A DNA stretch of 33,164 nt from assembly GCA_947594845.1 (NCBI GenBank), contig CANQEI010000015.1, forward strand, positions 1 to 33,164, read 5' to 3'. Both the position numbers and the translations under genes were made by a program. Source of the DNA: an uncultured Clostridia bacterium. GTDB lineage: Bacteria; Bacillota; Clostridia; TANB77; CAG-508. Under the pieces are notes generated by a model that made no database searches, had not been told where the DNA came from, and was given only the letters and a program-made list of their open reading frames with translations. This document shows, piece after piece, positions 17,368 to 26,599 of the stretch. Within the stretch, counting starts at the first letter, position 1. Every line of letters begins with the position of its first letter.

Positions 17368-17547
17368 TTATTTTCCTGAATTTAAATATAAGTTTAAAAT
17401 TCTTTCAGAAAACATTTTAGCTTTATCTACTTTGGAAAAATTATATTTAATAGCAAATATTCCAATAATAACTAAAGCAATAACAATAAGTATTAATACA
17501 AGTGTCCCAATTGGCGAAACTTTTCTTTTTTTTCTTTTCTCTTCCAT
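17368..17547 (-). CDS. Small single-span membrane protein, unknown
   Basis: A 59-residue protein: a strongly basic N-terminus (MEEKRKKRK), one hydrophobic span (about 14-36) and a short polar tail. Not recognised. The chosen ATG has only a weak upstream AGAAG; a good AAGGAGG lies further upstream, next to a 9-codon open frame that ends one base before this ATG. Lying between ftsH and another single-span protein, it may interact with or be a substrate of FtsH, but this is inference from position only. Confidence 0.6.
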   Translation of the reverse strand: MEEKRKKRKVSPIGTLVLILIVIALVIIGIFAIKYNFSKVDKAKMFSERILNLYLNSGK

Positions 17548-17548
17548 T

Positions 17549-17578
17549 TTACAAACTTCTGGCAACTACAGTTACCAT
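17549..17578 (-). other. Possible 9-codon leader peptide frame
   Basis: An ATG follows AAGGAGGG by only one or two bases and encodes MVTVVARSL before TAA. The stop is one base before the ATG of the next gene (TAA-A-ATG). Spacing to the Shine-Dalgarno is shorter than optimal, so translation is uncertain. Confidence 0.3.
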
Positions 17579-17600
17579 TCCCTCCTTTTTACTTAATATT

Positions 17601-19394
17601 TTACTCAGTAAAAAAGCTATTAAATTCTTCTTCTGAAATAGTTTCTTTTTCTAATAAAGTTTGAGCAACAACATGAAGTATATCTATATGATCTAAAAGC
17701 AATTTTTGAGCCTTTATATATGCATCATCAACTAATTGTTTTACTTGTACACCAACTTCATCTGTAATATTTTCTCCAAAGATCTGTAACTCATATGGTT
17801 CATCAACCTTTAAAGAAATTGGTCCTAATGAATTACTCATACCATAAACAGTAATCATATCTCTGGCAATTCCTGTAGCTACTTCTATGTCGTTACTTGC
17901 ACCTGTTGATATATCATTTAATGCTATTTTTTCAGCAGCTCTTCCTCCTAATAAAGCTATCATCTTTTCTTCTAATTCTGTTTTAGAAATATAGTATTTA
18001 TCTTCATTAGTCTTATACATTGTATATCCGCCAGCTAAACCTCTTGGAATAATAGATACTTCTTTAACATTATCTTGTGTTTCAAGAAATTTGCTTACTA
18101 CAGCATGTCCAGCTTCATGATATGCTGTAAGTTTTTTATCTTTTTCTGATATAACACGATTATGTTTTTCAAGACCTACTGTTATTTTCTTAACAGCAGC
18201 TTCAATATCAGATTTTTCAATTACCTTATGTTTATTTCTTGTAGCAAGAATTGCTGCTTCATTTAACAAATTAGATAATTCTGCACCAGTAAATCCAGCT
18301 GTATCTCCAGCAATTTCTTTTAAATCAACATCATTAGCAAGTTTTTTGTCTTTAGTATAAAGTTTTAATATGTCTTCTCTTCCTAATAAATCAGGAGCAG
18401 GTATTGTAACTTGTCTATCAAATCTACCAGGTCTTAACAAAGCCTTATCTAGCATTTCTGGTCTGTTTGTAGCAGCTAAAACTATAATAGTTTCATTGCT
18501 TTCAAATCCATCCATTTCAACAAGTAATTGATTTAAAGTTTGATTGTTTTCTGATTCAGCACCACTATTACTTGTTCTTCTAGAACCAATAGCATCTATT
18601 TCATCTATAAATACAATACAAGGTGCTATTTTCTTCGCCTTTTCAAATAATTTTCTTACTCTTGATGCTCCAAGTCCTGCAAACATTTCAATAAATTCAG
18701 AACCACTCATTGAAATAAAAGGAACATTTGCCTCACCTGCAATGGCTTTAGCAATTAGAGTTTTACCAGTACCAGGTTTTCCATATAATAATATTCCTTT
18801 TGGAATTTTAGCTCCCATACTTTGAAATTTCTTAGGATTTTTTAAAAAATCAACAATTTCAATCAATTCATTTTTCTCTTCATCTAGTCCTGCAACATCT
18901 TTAAATTTAACACCTGTATTATTTTCTTCATTTTCGCCATATACTTTACTCTTCTCACCAATTCCTTGCATTTTAAATATCATGAAAATTAATATTACTA
19001 ATAAAATTGTTGGTAGAAAGTTAAATACATTTTCAAAAATTGTCATTAACTTATTTGGTGTTTTTAAATCTACTTCAAAATCAGGATTTTCCTCTAATTG
19101 AGCATTTACAAACTCCATAAAAGGCTGTAATGAATTTATATTAGTTGTTTTTTCATCATCAGAGTCTTTATATTTTATTTTTACAGAAGAACCTCCTATA
19201 GTCATTTCTATTTTTTCAACTTTTTTATCAATTATATCCTGATATAGTTGATCATAAGTAACTTCTTTCTCTTTTGCTTTTTGTCCTTGATACATAAATA
19301 TTAAAATAATTCCAGCTATTAAAAGTAATGCCACTATTATTATCAAATATAACTTATTACTTTTTTTGTTATCGTTTTTATTTTTACTAGCCAT
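17601..19394 (-). CDS. ftsH: ATP-dependent zinc metalloprotease FtsH
   Basis: FtsH is a membrane-anchored hexameric AAA+ protease that degrades misfolded membrane proteins and short-lived regulators. In the 597 residues, two spans (about 14-34 and 119-140) flank the extracytoplasmic domain. Then come Walker A GKPGTGKT (205-212), Walker B IVFIDEID (260-267), the second region of homology around ATNRPEMLDKALLRPGRFDR (308-327) and the zinc motif HEAGH (426-430). The pore loop reads MFAGLG (237-242) where MFVGVG is usual. The C-terminus is short, without a long tail. The ATG has an AAAGGA well upstream and a nearer GAG. It follows the DUF1189-like gene by 24 bp. Confidence 0.97.
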   Translation of the reverse strand: MASKNKNDNKKSNKLYLIIIVALLLIAGIILIFMYQGQKAKEKEVTYDQLYQDIIDKKVEKIEMTIGGSSVKIKYKDSDDEKTTNINSLQPFMEFVNAQLEENPDFEVDLKTPNKLMTIFENVFNFLPTILLVILIFMIFKMQGIGEKSKVYGENEENNTGVKFKDVAGLDEEKNELIEIVDFLKNPKKFQSMGAKIPKGILLYGKPGTGKTLIAKAIAGEANVPFISMSGSEFIEMFAGLGASRVRKLFEKAKKIAPCIVFIDEIDAIGSRRTSNSGAESENNQTLNQLLVEMDGFESNETIIVLAATNRPEMLDKALLRPGRFDRQVTIPAPDLLGREDILKLYTKDKKLANDVDLKEIAGDTAGFTGAELSNLLNEAAILATRNKHKVIEKSDIEAAVKKITVGLEKHNRVISEKDKKLTAYHEAGHAVVSKFLETQDNVKEVSIIPRGLAGGYTMYKTNEDKYYISKTELEEKMIALLGGRAAEKIALNDISTGASNDIEVATGIARDMITVYGMSNSLGPISLKVDEPYELQIFGENITDEVGVQVKQLVDDAYIKAQKLLLDHIDILHVVAQTLLEKETISEEEFNSFFTE

Positions 19395-19418
19395 TTTTAT
19401 TTTCTCGTTCCTTTCATT

Positions 19419-20300
19419 TTATATCTCTGACCCATCTGGTTCATCAGAAGGCTCTTCCTCATCTTTCTCCCTTTTTTCATCTTCATTTTCTTTTTTCTTT
19501 TCGTCTTCTTTTTTATCTTGTGTATCATTTTCATTTTCTTCGTCTTCATTAGACTGTGTTTTTACTGCAGTTATTCTTATAAGTTCCATTTGTTGTTTTA
19601 TTAAATCTGATTTTATCATATAAATAACAGCTGTTATATATATATAAGCAATTAACATTGATAAATAGTCAAATAAATCAATATAAATTCCAAAGAATGA
19701 ATTTAAAACAGTATATACCAAAGTCAATGTAATAGACAATGTTGATGCATAAACAGAAAGAGCAAACAACTTTGAATATTTCATCTTAATTCTAGAAAAT
19801 CTTAAAACAATTAATCCTACCAAAGATGTAAGTAATGCAAACATAAACCATAAAAATAATATGTCTAAAAACTCTGTAAAAAATGTGAATATTGAAAGCA
19901 TAATCACAATTTGGTTCTGATTATTTTGAACATAGTTCATTATATCTGCTTTTGAAAAATTATCTTCCTGCATTAAATTTTTATATGTAGGTTCTACCTG
20001 TTTCATTGCACTTGCAACAGCCTTTTGATAATCATTTTTTTCATTTTCAATTACAAAGGTAGAATTTTCATATTTAAATTCTGGCACTATCTCATTTGCA
20101 TAATTTAAAGGGCTTCCATATCTAACATATATATATCCAATATTTAATGCAACTAAAATAAGTGTAAATAATGCAGTAGTCTTAATTATAAAAAGAATTG
20201 CTTTGGTACATTTTTCTGCAGTAAACTCTATATAATTTTCTAGCTCAAAAATAGACATCTTAAATCTTTTGAAAAAGCCTATTTTTCTTTTTACTTCCAT
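19419..20300 (-). CDS. DUF1189-like multi-span membrane protein with charged C-terminal tail
   Basis: 293 residues. An N-terminal amphipathic region FFKRFKMSIFELENY precedes a span at about 34-56. A 75-residue extracytoplasmic loop follows, then three or four spans between about 130 and 232, and a cytoplasmic tail of about 40 residues made almost only of Glu, Asp, Lys and Asn. The FFKRF...SIF opening and topology resemble DUF1189 proteins, whose function is unknown. Its ATG overlaps the alr stop (TAATG), so the two are translationally coupled. Confidence 0.6.
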   Translation of the reverse strand: MEVKRKIGFFKRFKMSIFELENYIEFTAEKCTKAILFIIKTTALFTLILVALNIGYIYVRYGSPLNYANEIVPEFKYENSTFVIENEKNDYQKAVASAMKQVEPTYKNLMQEDNFSKADIMNYVQNNQNQIVIMLSIFTFFTEFLDILFLWFMFALLTSLVGLIVLRFSRIKMKYSKLFALSVYASTLSITLTLVYTVLNSFFGIYIDLFDYLSMLIAYIYITAVIYMIKSDLIKQQMELIRITAVKTQSNEDEENENDTQDKKEDEKKKENEDEKREKDEEEPSDEPDGSEI

Positions 20301-21394
20301 TACTTAAATTCCCTTTCTATTTTATTATTAACAAATATTGGAGCTATATCAATTTTAACTTCATCTCCTACATTTATTTTTTCATTTCCTATATTTATTG
20401 CAATATGATTCATTCCTATTTTTCCAACAATAAGATACTTTTTATTATTAATAAAAGCATAAAGCCTATTATCTTTTATAAAGTCCAAAAGGCTATTTTT
20501 TAAAATTCTTACTTTATCTATAAATTTAAATGTATCGTTCTTAGTTCCAACATTAATTCCATCAGCATACCCGACAGGAACAATTGCTATATTAGAATTT
20601 TTTTTCATTTTATAAGAATTCCCATATCCGACTGTTGCCTTTTTTTCTATTTTTTTAATTGATACTATTTTAGATTTTAGCATACCTATCTTTTTTAGTC
20701 CAATTTTGTTTTCAACAATAATCCTTCCTAAAAAAGCAGAACCAATCCTTACAGCATCAAGAAACATTTCATCATGTCTCAAAAAAGCAGATGAATTACA
20801 TATATGGTACATTGGAATCTTTATATTATTATTTTCTATATATTTTTTTACTTCTAAAAATCTAGAAAATTGAATATTAACAAATTTATCATTTTTAAAA
20901 TATGCGGTTGAAAAATGTGAATACACACCTTCTATATAAAGGCTTGTACACATTTTTATTACTTCTAATATATCTTTTTTATCCTTATATGAAATACCAT
21001 ATCTAGAAAAGCCAGTATCTATTTTTAAATGTACTTTTACTTTTTTATTTTTTTCTTTTGCTAAATCGTTTAAAATTTTAGCAGCTTCTATGCTTCCAAT
21101 AGAAATTGTAATATCATTATCCATTAAAATTTCTAAATCTTCTTTTAGGGTTGTTGCTTCTAAACATAATATCGTAATATCTAGTCCAAATGATTTTAAT
21201 TCAATAGCTTCTTCAACAGAAGAAACTGCAAAATCCTTTATACCGTGTTCTAACAAAAATTTAGTAAACTTTTCTAAACCTAAACCATATCCATTTCCTT
21301 TTACAACACCTATAATTTTAGTACCATTTGCCCTATTCTTTATTTGTTTTATATTAAATTCCAAATCGTCAGATATAATTTCTAATACTTTCAT
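20300..21394 (-). CDS. alr: Alanine racemase
   Basis: Alr interconverts L- and D-alanine with PLP, providing D-Ala for peptidoglycan. The 364 residues have the PLP lysine in VVKGNGYGLG (K32), R131 in DTGFSRYG, the PLP-ring-contacting R216 in VRIGSAFLG, the catalytic Tyr in VGYGNSY (Y257) and VGYADG (274-279). The PLP-lysine motif differs from the usual KANAYGHG, and MNH (328-330) replaces the usual MDQ/MDH. This suggests a divergent subfamily; another amino-acid racemase cannot be excluded. The ATG follows AGAAGG. Peptidoglycan context (PBP, femX-like) supports the assignment. Confidence 0.86.
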   Translation of the reverse strand: MKVLEIISDDLEFNIKQIKNRANGTKIIGVVKGNGYGLGLEKFTKFLLEHGIKDFAVSSVEEAIELKSFGLDITILCLEATTLKEDLEILMDNDITISIGSIEAAKILNDLAKEKNKKVKVHLKIDTGFSRYGISYKDKKDILEVIKMCTSLYIEGVYSHFSTAYFKNDKFVNIQFSRFLEVKKYIENNNIKIPMYHICNSSAFLRHDEMFLDAVRIGSAFLGRIIVENKIGLKKIGMLKSKIVSIKKIEKKATVGYGNSYKMKKNSNIAIVPVGYADGINVGTKNDTFKFIDKVRILKNSLLDFIKDNRLYAFINNKKYLIVGKIGMNHIAINIGNEKINVGDEVKIDIAPIFVNNKIEREFK

Positions 21395-21426
21395 ATTTAC
21401 CTTCTAAAATATATTATGTCATTTTT

Positions 21427-22479
21427 TTAGTGCAATATTTTACTTTTTATACTTCTTAATGTTCTATAAGATTTTTCTGAAAATTTATATAATTTATAAA
21501 TTAGTGGCTTAAAAGGCAAATATATTTCCCCAATAAATTCAGTAAATTCGGCACCAAAGCCTTTTTTAAATCTATATAATCCATACTGAGGATGGTTTTC
21601 ATCTACTACTCCTGAAACGCCTCTAAAATCATACACATCGCATTTATTTTTTATTGCTTCTTTAATCATTTCCCACTGTAATAGATAATTTGGCATTAAA
21701 TTTCTATGAGAATTGCTACTTGCTCCATACAAATACCAAGTTTTGTTTCCATACATTATCGGTATTATTCCTGAAATTGGTTTATCTTCATAATAAGCCA
21801 TAAGTAATTTCATGTGTTTTGGTGCAAGTTCATCATACATCTTCTCAAAATACTCTAGTGAACGAATAATAAAGCCATCTCTTTCCCCAGTTTCCACCAT
21901 AATTTTGTGAAAATCTTTTAAATCTTCTCTTTTTCCTTCTTTTATAACTACACCTTTTTTGGTTGCTAATCTAATATTATATCTAGTTTTTTGATGACAA
22001 TTTTTTAAAATCTCTTCTTCAGTTTTTCCCTTAATATCTAATCTAAAAACAAAACGTGGCTGAATTTCATCTCTGAAATCTTTAGCATCATCTTTAATTT
22101 TATAACCTAATTTTTCAACTATACTTCTGAAATCCTTATCATCCTTTTTTACATCTGGCTCCATTCTAAAAACAAATGCTTTATATTTTTTTCCTAACTG
22201 TCTAACTCCTTCTGTTAATTGATTTAAAACATTTTCATCATATATATCACAAACAGGGCCTCTTGATGCATACATTAAATTTCCAAACATAGGAATCTTG
22301 CGAATCCAAACACAAATAGAACCTATTATTTTTCCTTTTTCATCTTCAGCTAAAACAACTTCTTTTATCCAACTAGTTTTAACTTTTCCCCATTCTAAAG
22401 ACTGCTGGAAATTACAGCGTTCATGATTTTCCAAAAATTTAGTATATTCTTTTTCTGTTTCTTTAGTTACAAATCTCAT
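21427..22479 (-). CDS. FemX/FemAB-family lipid II aminoacyltransferase
   Basis: These cytoplasmic enzymes use aminoacyl-tRNA to add amino acids to the lysine/diamino acid of the lipid II stem peptide, starting interpeptide bridges. The 350-residue protein has two GNAT-like halves with FQQSLEWGKVK (24-34), NCHQKTRYNIRLATKKGV (159-176) and a C-terminal VYDFRGVSG...YGLYRFKKGFGAEFTEF segment, all family hallmarks. It lacks the long coiled-coil arm of FemA, as FemX and MurM do to varying extent. AAAGGAAAG precedes the ATG. It lies between cysS and alr. Which amino acid it adds cannot be read; adjacency to cysS need not mean cysteine. Confidence 0.85.
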   Translation of the reverse strand: MRFVTKETEKEYTKFLENHERCNFQQSLEWGKVKTSWIKEVVLAEDEKGKIIGSICVWIRKIPMFGNLMYASRGPVCDIYDENVLNQLTEGVRQLGKKYKAFVFRMEPDVKKDDKDFRSIVEKLGYKIKDDAKDFRDEIQPRFVFRLDIKGKTEEEILKNCHQKTRYNIRLATKKGVVIKEGKREDLKDFHKIMVETGERDGFIIRSLEYFEKMYDELAPKHMKLLMAYYEDKPISGIIPIMYGNKTWYLYGASSNSHRNLMPNYLLQWEMIKEAIKNKCDVYDFRGVSGVVDENHPQYGLYRFKKGFGAEFTEFIGEIYLPFKPLIYKLYKFSEKSYRTLRSIKSKILH

Positions 22480-22497
22480 TTTTCTTTCCTTTCAAGT

Positions 22498-23877
22498 CTA
22501 TTTCAAATTTATTTCCATACCGTCTTTCGTATCTTTAACAATATAACCTTTTTCACTTAAAATATCTCTTAATTCATCAGATTTTTTCCAATCTTTATTT
22601 GCTCTAGCATTTTTTCTCTCTTCAACTAATTGTTTTATTTCTGATGGTAATTCTATTTTTTCCTCTGAATCAATTTTCAAACCTAAAACTTCATCAAATT
22701 TTAATAATAATTCAGCAAACTGTTTTGATTTAGTTTGATTTTTAGCCACTTCCCATACAATTCCCATTGCTAATGGCATATTTAAATCATCATTAATAGC
22801 TTCATTAAATTTACGTTTATACTCTTCAATAACTTGACTATCAACTTTCTCTTGACCAGAAGCATGCTTTCTATATGCTTCTTTAAGTCTAGATAATGCA
22901 ATTTTAGCAGCTTCTAAAGATTTCCATGTAAAATTTAACTTATTTCTATAATGTGAAGTAAAATTAAACATTCTGTAATCCAAAGCAGTAAATCCTTTTT
23001 CCTCTAAGTCTGATAATGTGTAAACATTATTCAAACTCTTTGACATTTTTCCTCCATCTATAAGCAAAAATTCACAATGCATCCACCAATTAGCTGGTAT
23101 GTGTCCTGAATATCCTTTACTTTGAGCAATTTCATTTTCATGATGAATAGGAATATGATCTATTCCTCCTGTATGTATATCAAAAAGTTCTCCCAAATAT
23201 TTTCTACTCATTGCAGAACATTCTATATGCCATCCAGGATAGCACTTTCCCCAAAAAGTATCCCATTTCATTATATGATTTTCTGGGGCCTTAATCCATA
23301 AAGCAAAATCTGTAACATTTTTCTTTTCTGTATCAAATTCTACTCTTGCTCCAGCTTTTTGTTCATCAACATTTATATTAGACAAAATTCCATATTTATC
23401 AAGTTTTGATGTGTCAAAATAAATTGTATCTTTTGTCTCATATGCATATCCATTCTCAATTATTTTTTGAACATATTCTTCCATTTCTTTTATATGATCT
23501 GTTGCTTTACAAATTATTTCTGGCATATCAATATTTAATTTTTCTAAATCAGTCAAAAATCTTTCTGTATAAAATTTTGCTATTTCATATGGATCTTTAT
23601 TTTCTCTTCTAGCAGCCTTAAGCATTTTGTCTTCGCCTTCATCTGCGTCTGATTCTAAATGGCCAACATCTGTTATATTCATTGCATGCAATACTTCATA
23701 TCCATTATATTTTAAAACTCTTCTTAAATTGTCCATGAATAAATATGCACGTAAATTTCCTATGTGAGCAAAATAATAAACAGTTGGTCCACAGCTATAC
23801 ATTCTAACTCTATTTTTATCAATTGATTTAAATTCTTCCTTTTGTCTAGTTAATGTATTATACAGTTTTAACTCCAT
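22498..23877 (-). CDS. cysS: Cysteine--tRNA ligase
   Basis: Class I synthetase charging tRNA-Cys. In the 459 residues the zinc-ligand C29 and the HIGH-type motif HIGN (38-41) lie in SCGPTVYYFAHIGNLRAY. C220 and the HHENE cluster (245-249) complete the zinc site, and KMSKS is at 277-281. The C-terminal helical domain ends with a short DxxKDGMEINLK. AAAGGAAAA precedes the ATG. It lies 69 bp after the PBP gene, that gap holding a hairpin; no T-box was seen before it. Confidence 0.97.
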   Translation of the reverse strand: MELKLYNTLTRQKEEFKSIDKNRVRMYSCGPTVYYFAHIGNLRAYLFMDNLRRVLKYNGYEVLHAMNITDVGHLESDADEGEDKMLKAARRENKDPYEIAKFYTERFLTDLEKLNIDMPEIICKATDHIKEMEEYVQKIIENGYAYETKDTIYFDTSKLDKYGILSNINVDEQKAGARVEFDTEKKNVTDFALWIKAPENHIMKWDTFWGKCYPGWHIECSAMSRKYLGELFDIHTGGIDHIPIHHENEIAQSKGYSGHIPANWWMHCEFLLIDGGKMSKSLNNVYTLSDLEEKGFTALDYRMFNFTSHYRNKLNFTWKSLEAAKIALSRLKEAYRKHASGQEKVDSQVIEEYKRKFNEAINDDLNMPLAMGIVWEVAKNQTKSKQFAELLLKFDEVLGLKIDSEEKIELPSEIKQLVEERKNARANKDWKKSDELRDILSEKGYIVKDTKDGMEINLK

Positions 23878-23899
23878 AGTATTTTCCTTTCTATACTTA

Positions 23900-23932
23900 C
23901 TTAAGGTGTACTAGTTTTTAGCACACCTTAAG
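23900..23932. other. Perfect 10-bp stem hairpin between the PBP gene and cysS
   Basis: CTTAAGGTGT and ACACCTTAAG are exact inverted copies separated by 13 bases. In the direction of the flanking genes it is not followed by a T-run. On the plus strand it is followed by ATTTTTATT, so it looks like a terminator for antisense transcription or a leader structure of cysS. Confidence 0.55.
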
Positions 23933-23946
23933 ATTTTTATTATAAA

Positions 23947-26556
23947 TTAATCACTTGCAGTTTCTGGATCTGGATCTACTGGTGGCGTCGTTGGAGTAGT
24001 TGGTTTTGTCGTAGTACTTGGCGTTGGTGTTGCAGAAGGTGTTGGATTTGGTTTTGTCGTAGTACTTGGCGTTGGACTTGGTGATGAACTTGGTGTTGGT
24101 GTTGGTTCCGTACTTGGTTTAGCCTTATGAACTCCACAAACCTCTGTTGGTGGTTCTTCACCATCTTGATATGTTCTAGTTGATGTATGAGGACAAACTC
24201 CTTCTACCGCAATTAGTCCTGTGTCATCGCATATTAAATATGTTTTTACTGAACTTGCAACCCCACAACGTTCAGTAGGTAATTTTCCTTTTATAAATAT
24301 ATCTGTAACTGTTGGACATCCAGCAGATGGTAATAATCCAGAATCTCTACATACAGTTGCTGTAACTATATCTTCAGGCACTTCAAATTTCTTAGGTGTT
24401 AAATTTGCATGTATAGATTTCATTACTGCAGAACAAATTCCTCCTGCTGGGTTAGTTGGACTTGCTTTCTTGTAGTAAATTTCCTCTGGTTGATCATATC
24501 CAAACCAACAAGCAGCTGCATAATATGGTGTAATTTCACAAAGCCATCTATCTTTATCTTCACTAGTAGTACCTGTTTTTGCTCCAACGTCAAATCCAGA
24601 CATTTTACAATATGTAGCAGTACCTTTAGCTCCAACAACTGGTTGCATTACAATACTTTTAACTAAATATGCTTCTGATTTTCCAAGAACTTGATTTCTT
24701 TCTTGATGTGGTTCTAATATAACATTTCCATTAGCATCTTCTACTTTAATATAAAATGTAGGTTCAATGTATTCTCCATCATTTACTATCATTGCATATC
24801 CTGCAGCAATTTGTAATGGAGAAAATTCTTTTGCTCCTAATGCTAATGATAATCCAACACTTTCATCTACTCCTGTTAATCCCATTTTGTTAAGATATTC
24901 TATTGATTTATTAACACCTATTTGATTTAGTATTCTAACTGGAATAACATTTCCAGATACTTCTATCGCCTGTCTTACTGTTTGATTTCCCCTATAGACT
25001 TGATCATAATTTTTTGGCCATGGTTTTCCTATAAACTCTGAAGTTTGTTTATCTAAGTATACAGATGCTGGTGTTATAGCATTCTCGCCAATTGCAGGTG
25101 TTATAACAGCAAGAGGCTTCATTGCAGAACCAACCTGCCTAGAACTCTGAACAGCTCTATTCAATCCTTTATTTGTTGTTTTAGTTCCTAATTGTCCAAC
25201 ACATCCTACAACTCTGCCTGTAGAAGGTTCTATAATTACCATAGCAGCTTGTGATTTCTGTTTTTCTCCATTCGCATCTGTTATACTACCTGTTATTACA
25301 TATTTATCTTTTGCCATTTCTTGCTCCATAGTATTTTGAATACTTGTAACTTGTGATGTGTAAATCTTATAGCCTCCACCATAAACTTTTGTTTCAGCCA
25401 TTTCTTTAGTCATACCTTTTTCATCCATTAACTGATTAACTATTTCATTTATGGCTGCTTCTGTATGAGCAGTATAAATAACACCAGAAGAAGTATTTCC
25501 TTGTGCAAAAGGTAAACCTGCATCTACTTTTGCTACAGCAGTATCATATTCTTCTTGACTAATATTTCCTAGCTCTAACATTTTATTTAAAACAGTCTTT
25601 GTTCTATCATGAGCTAACTTTAGATGTTTTTCTTTTGTTGCCGCATCATCCACAAAAGGATCATATGCACTTGGTGAATGATTTATACCTGCAAGGAATG
25701 CAGATTCGGCTATATCTAATTCAGAAACATCTTTATTAAAATAATATTCTGATGCTAATGCAACTCCATGTAAGTTACCTTTACCACCAACAAAAATTAC
25801 ATTCAAATATAATTCTAGAATATCATCTTTAGAAATTTCTTTTTCTATTTGAATAGCTCTCGCCATTTCTTTTACTTTTCTAAGAGCAGATCTATCTTCT
25901 TCTTTAGTTATATTTTTAACTAACTGTTGAGTTATTGTACTACCACCAAAAGACGAATCTCCACCATGGAATAAATATGTAGCAGTAGCTGCTCCTGTTC
26001 TCTTTATGTCTACACCATTATGTTGATAAAATCTTTCATCTTCAATAGAAACATATGCTTTTGGTAAGTATTTTGGCATTTGCTCTAAACTTACAATTTT
26101 TCTAGATTCATCTCCAGATAACGTACATAATAAAGTTCCTTCAGAATCATAGACTTCTGAGTTACTAAATTCAATCAATAAATCATCTTTTGTCATTTTA
26201 AAATCATCGCCAAAAAATCCAAAGAAGATTCCTGCTATAATTCCTGCTAAAATTAAACCAGCAAGAATTCCTAAAATAAAAAGTATAAGAATTATTTTTT
26301 TAATAACTTTTAACACCTTATTTACCTTCTTTTTTGGTTTCTTTTCTTTTGATATCTTTTGATTTTTATTTTGAACCTTTCTATTTGATTGTCTATTATT
26401 TATAGTAGCGTTCTCTAAATCACTTTTATCAAATTTATACATCCTTGTTTCATCAGAAACAGAAGATACTTTTCTCGTTCTAGCAGTAGAAGATGGCTTT
26501 TTTTCAGTTCTTCTTCCAGCCCCATTCGATGAATTTCTTCCACTCCTTCTATCCAT
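23947..26556 (-). CDS. Class A penicillin-binding protein (transglycosylase/transpeptidase, PBP1A-like)
   Basis: A bifunctional peptidoglycan synthase of 869 residues. A long basic cytoplasmic tail (1-85) precedes one span (about 88-115). The GT51 glycosyltransferase domain follows, with catalytic Glu in IEDERFYQHNG (E172) and GGSTITQQL (204-212). The transpeptidase has S477 in GSAMKP, SGN (534-536) and KTGTT (660-664), so both activities look intact. The extracellular C-terminus (from about 820) is a Pro/Thr/Ser-rich wall-spanning tail with short repeats. AAAGGAGG lies 6 bases before the ATG. It heads the run with cysS, femX-like and alr, fitting cell-wall synthesis. Confidence 0.95.
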   Translation of the reverse strand: MDRRSGRNSSNGAGRRTEKKPSSTARTRKVSSVSDETRMYKFDKSDLENATINNRQSNRKVQNKNQKISKEKKPKKKVNKVLKVIKKIILILFILGILAGLILAGIIAGIFFGFFGDDFKMTKDDLLIEFSNSEVYDSEGTLLCTLSGDESRKIVSLEQMPKYLPKAYVSIEDERFYQHNGVDIKRTGAATATYLFHGGDSSFGGSTITQQLVKNITKEEDRSALRKVKEMARAIQIEKEISKDDILELYLNVIFVGGKGNLHGVALASEYYFNKDVSELDIAESAFLAGINHSPSAYDPFVDDAATKEKHLKLAHDRTKTVLNKMLELGNISQEEYDTAVAKVDAGLPFAQGNTSSGVIYTAHTEAAINEIVNQLMDEKGMTKEMAETKVYGGGYKIYTSQVTSIQNTMEQEMAKDKYVITGSITDANGEKQKSQAAMVIIEPSTGRVVGCVGQLGTKTTNKGLNRAVQSSRQVGSAMKPLAVITPAIGENAITPASVYLDKQTSEFIGKPWPKNYDQVYRGNQTVRQAIEVSGNVIPVRILNQIGVNKSIEYLNKMGLTGVDESVGLSLALGAKEFSPLQIAAGYAMIVNDGEYIEPTFYIKVEDANGNVILEPHQERNQVLGKSEAYLVKSIVMQPVVGAKGTATYCKMSGFDVGAKTGTTSEDKDRWLCEITPYYAAACWFGYDQPEEIYYKKASPTNPAGGICSAVMKSIHANLTPKKFEVPEDIVTATVCRDSGLLPSAGCPTVTDIFIKGKLPTERCGVASSVKTYLICDDTGLIAVEGVCPHTSTRTYQDGEEPPTEVCGVHKAKPSTEPTPTPSSSPSPTPSTTTKPNPTPSATPTPSTTTKPTTPTTPPVDPDPETASD
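24001..24075. repeat. 48-bp-period direct repeat in the PBP C-terminal tail
   Basis: A 27-bp sequence starting TGGTTTTGTCGTAGTACTTG occurs identically at 24001-24027 and 24049-24075, a period of 48 bp (16 codons), encoding a TPSTTTKP motif twice. Identity at third positions suggests a recent in-frame duplication. Confidence 0.85.
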
Positions 26557-26599
26557 AATTTCCTCCTTTGCTAAATTAATTTTAAATTTAGCCTATAAC

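Noticed and set aside
23976..24164. Gln/His-rich open frame inside the PBP gene
   Set aside because: It is a shadow of the repetitive Pro/Thr-coding tail in another frame, with no start signals.
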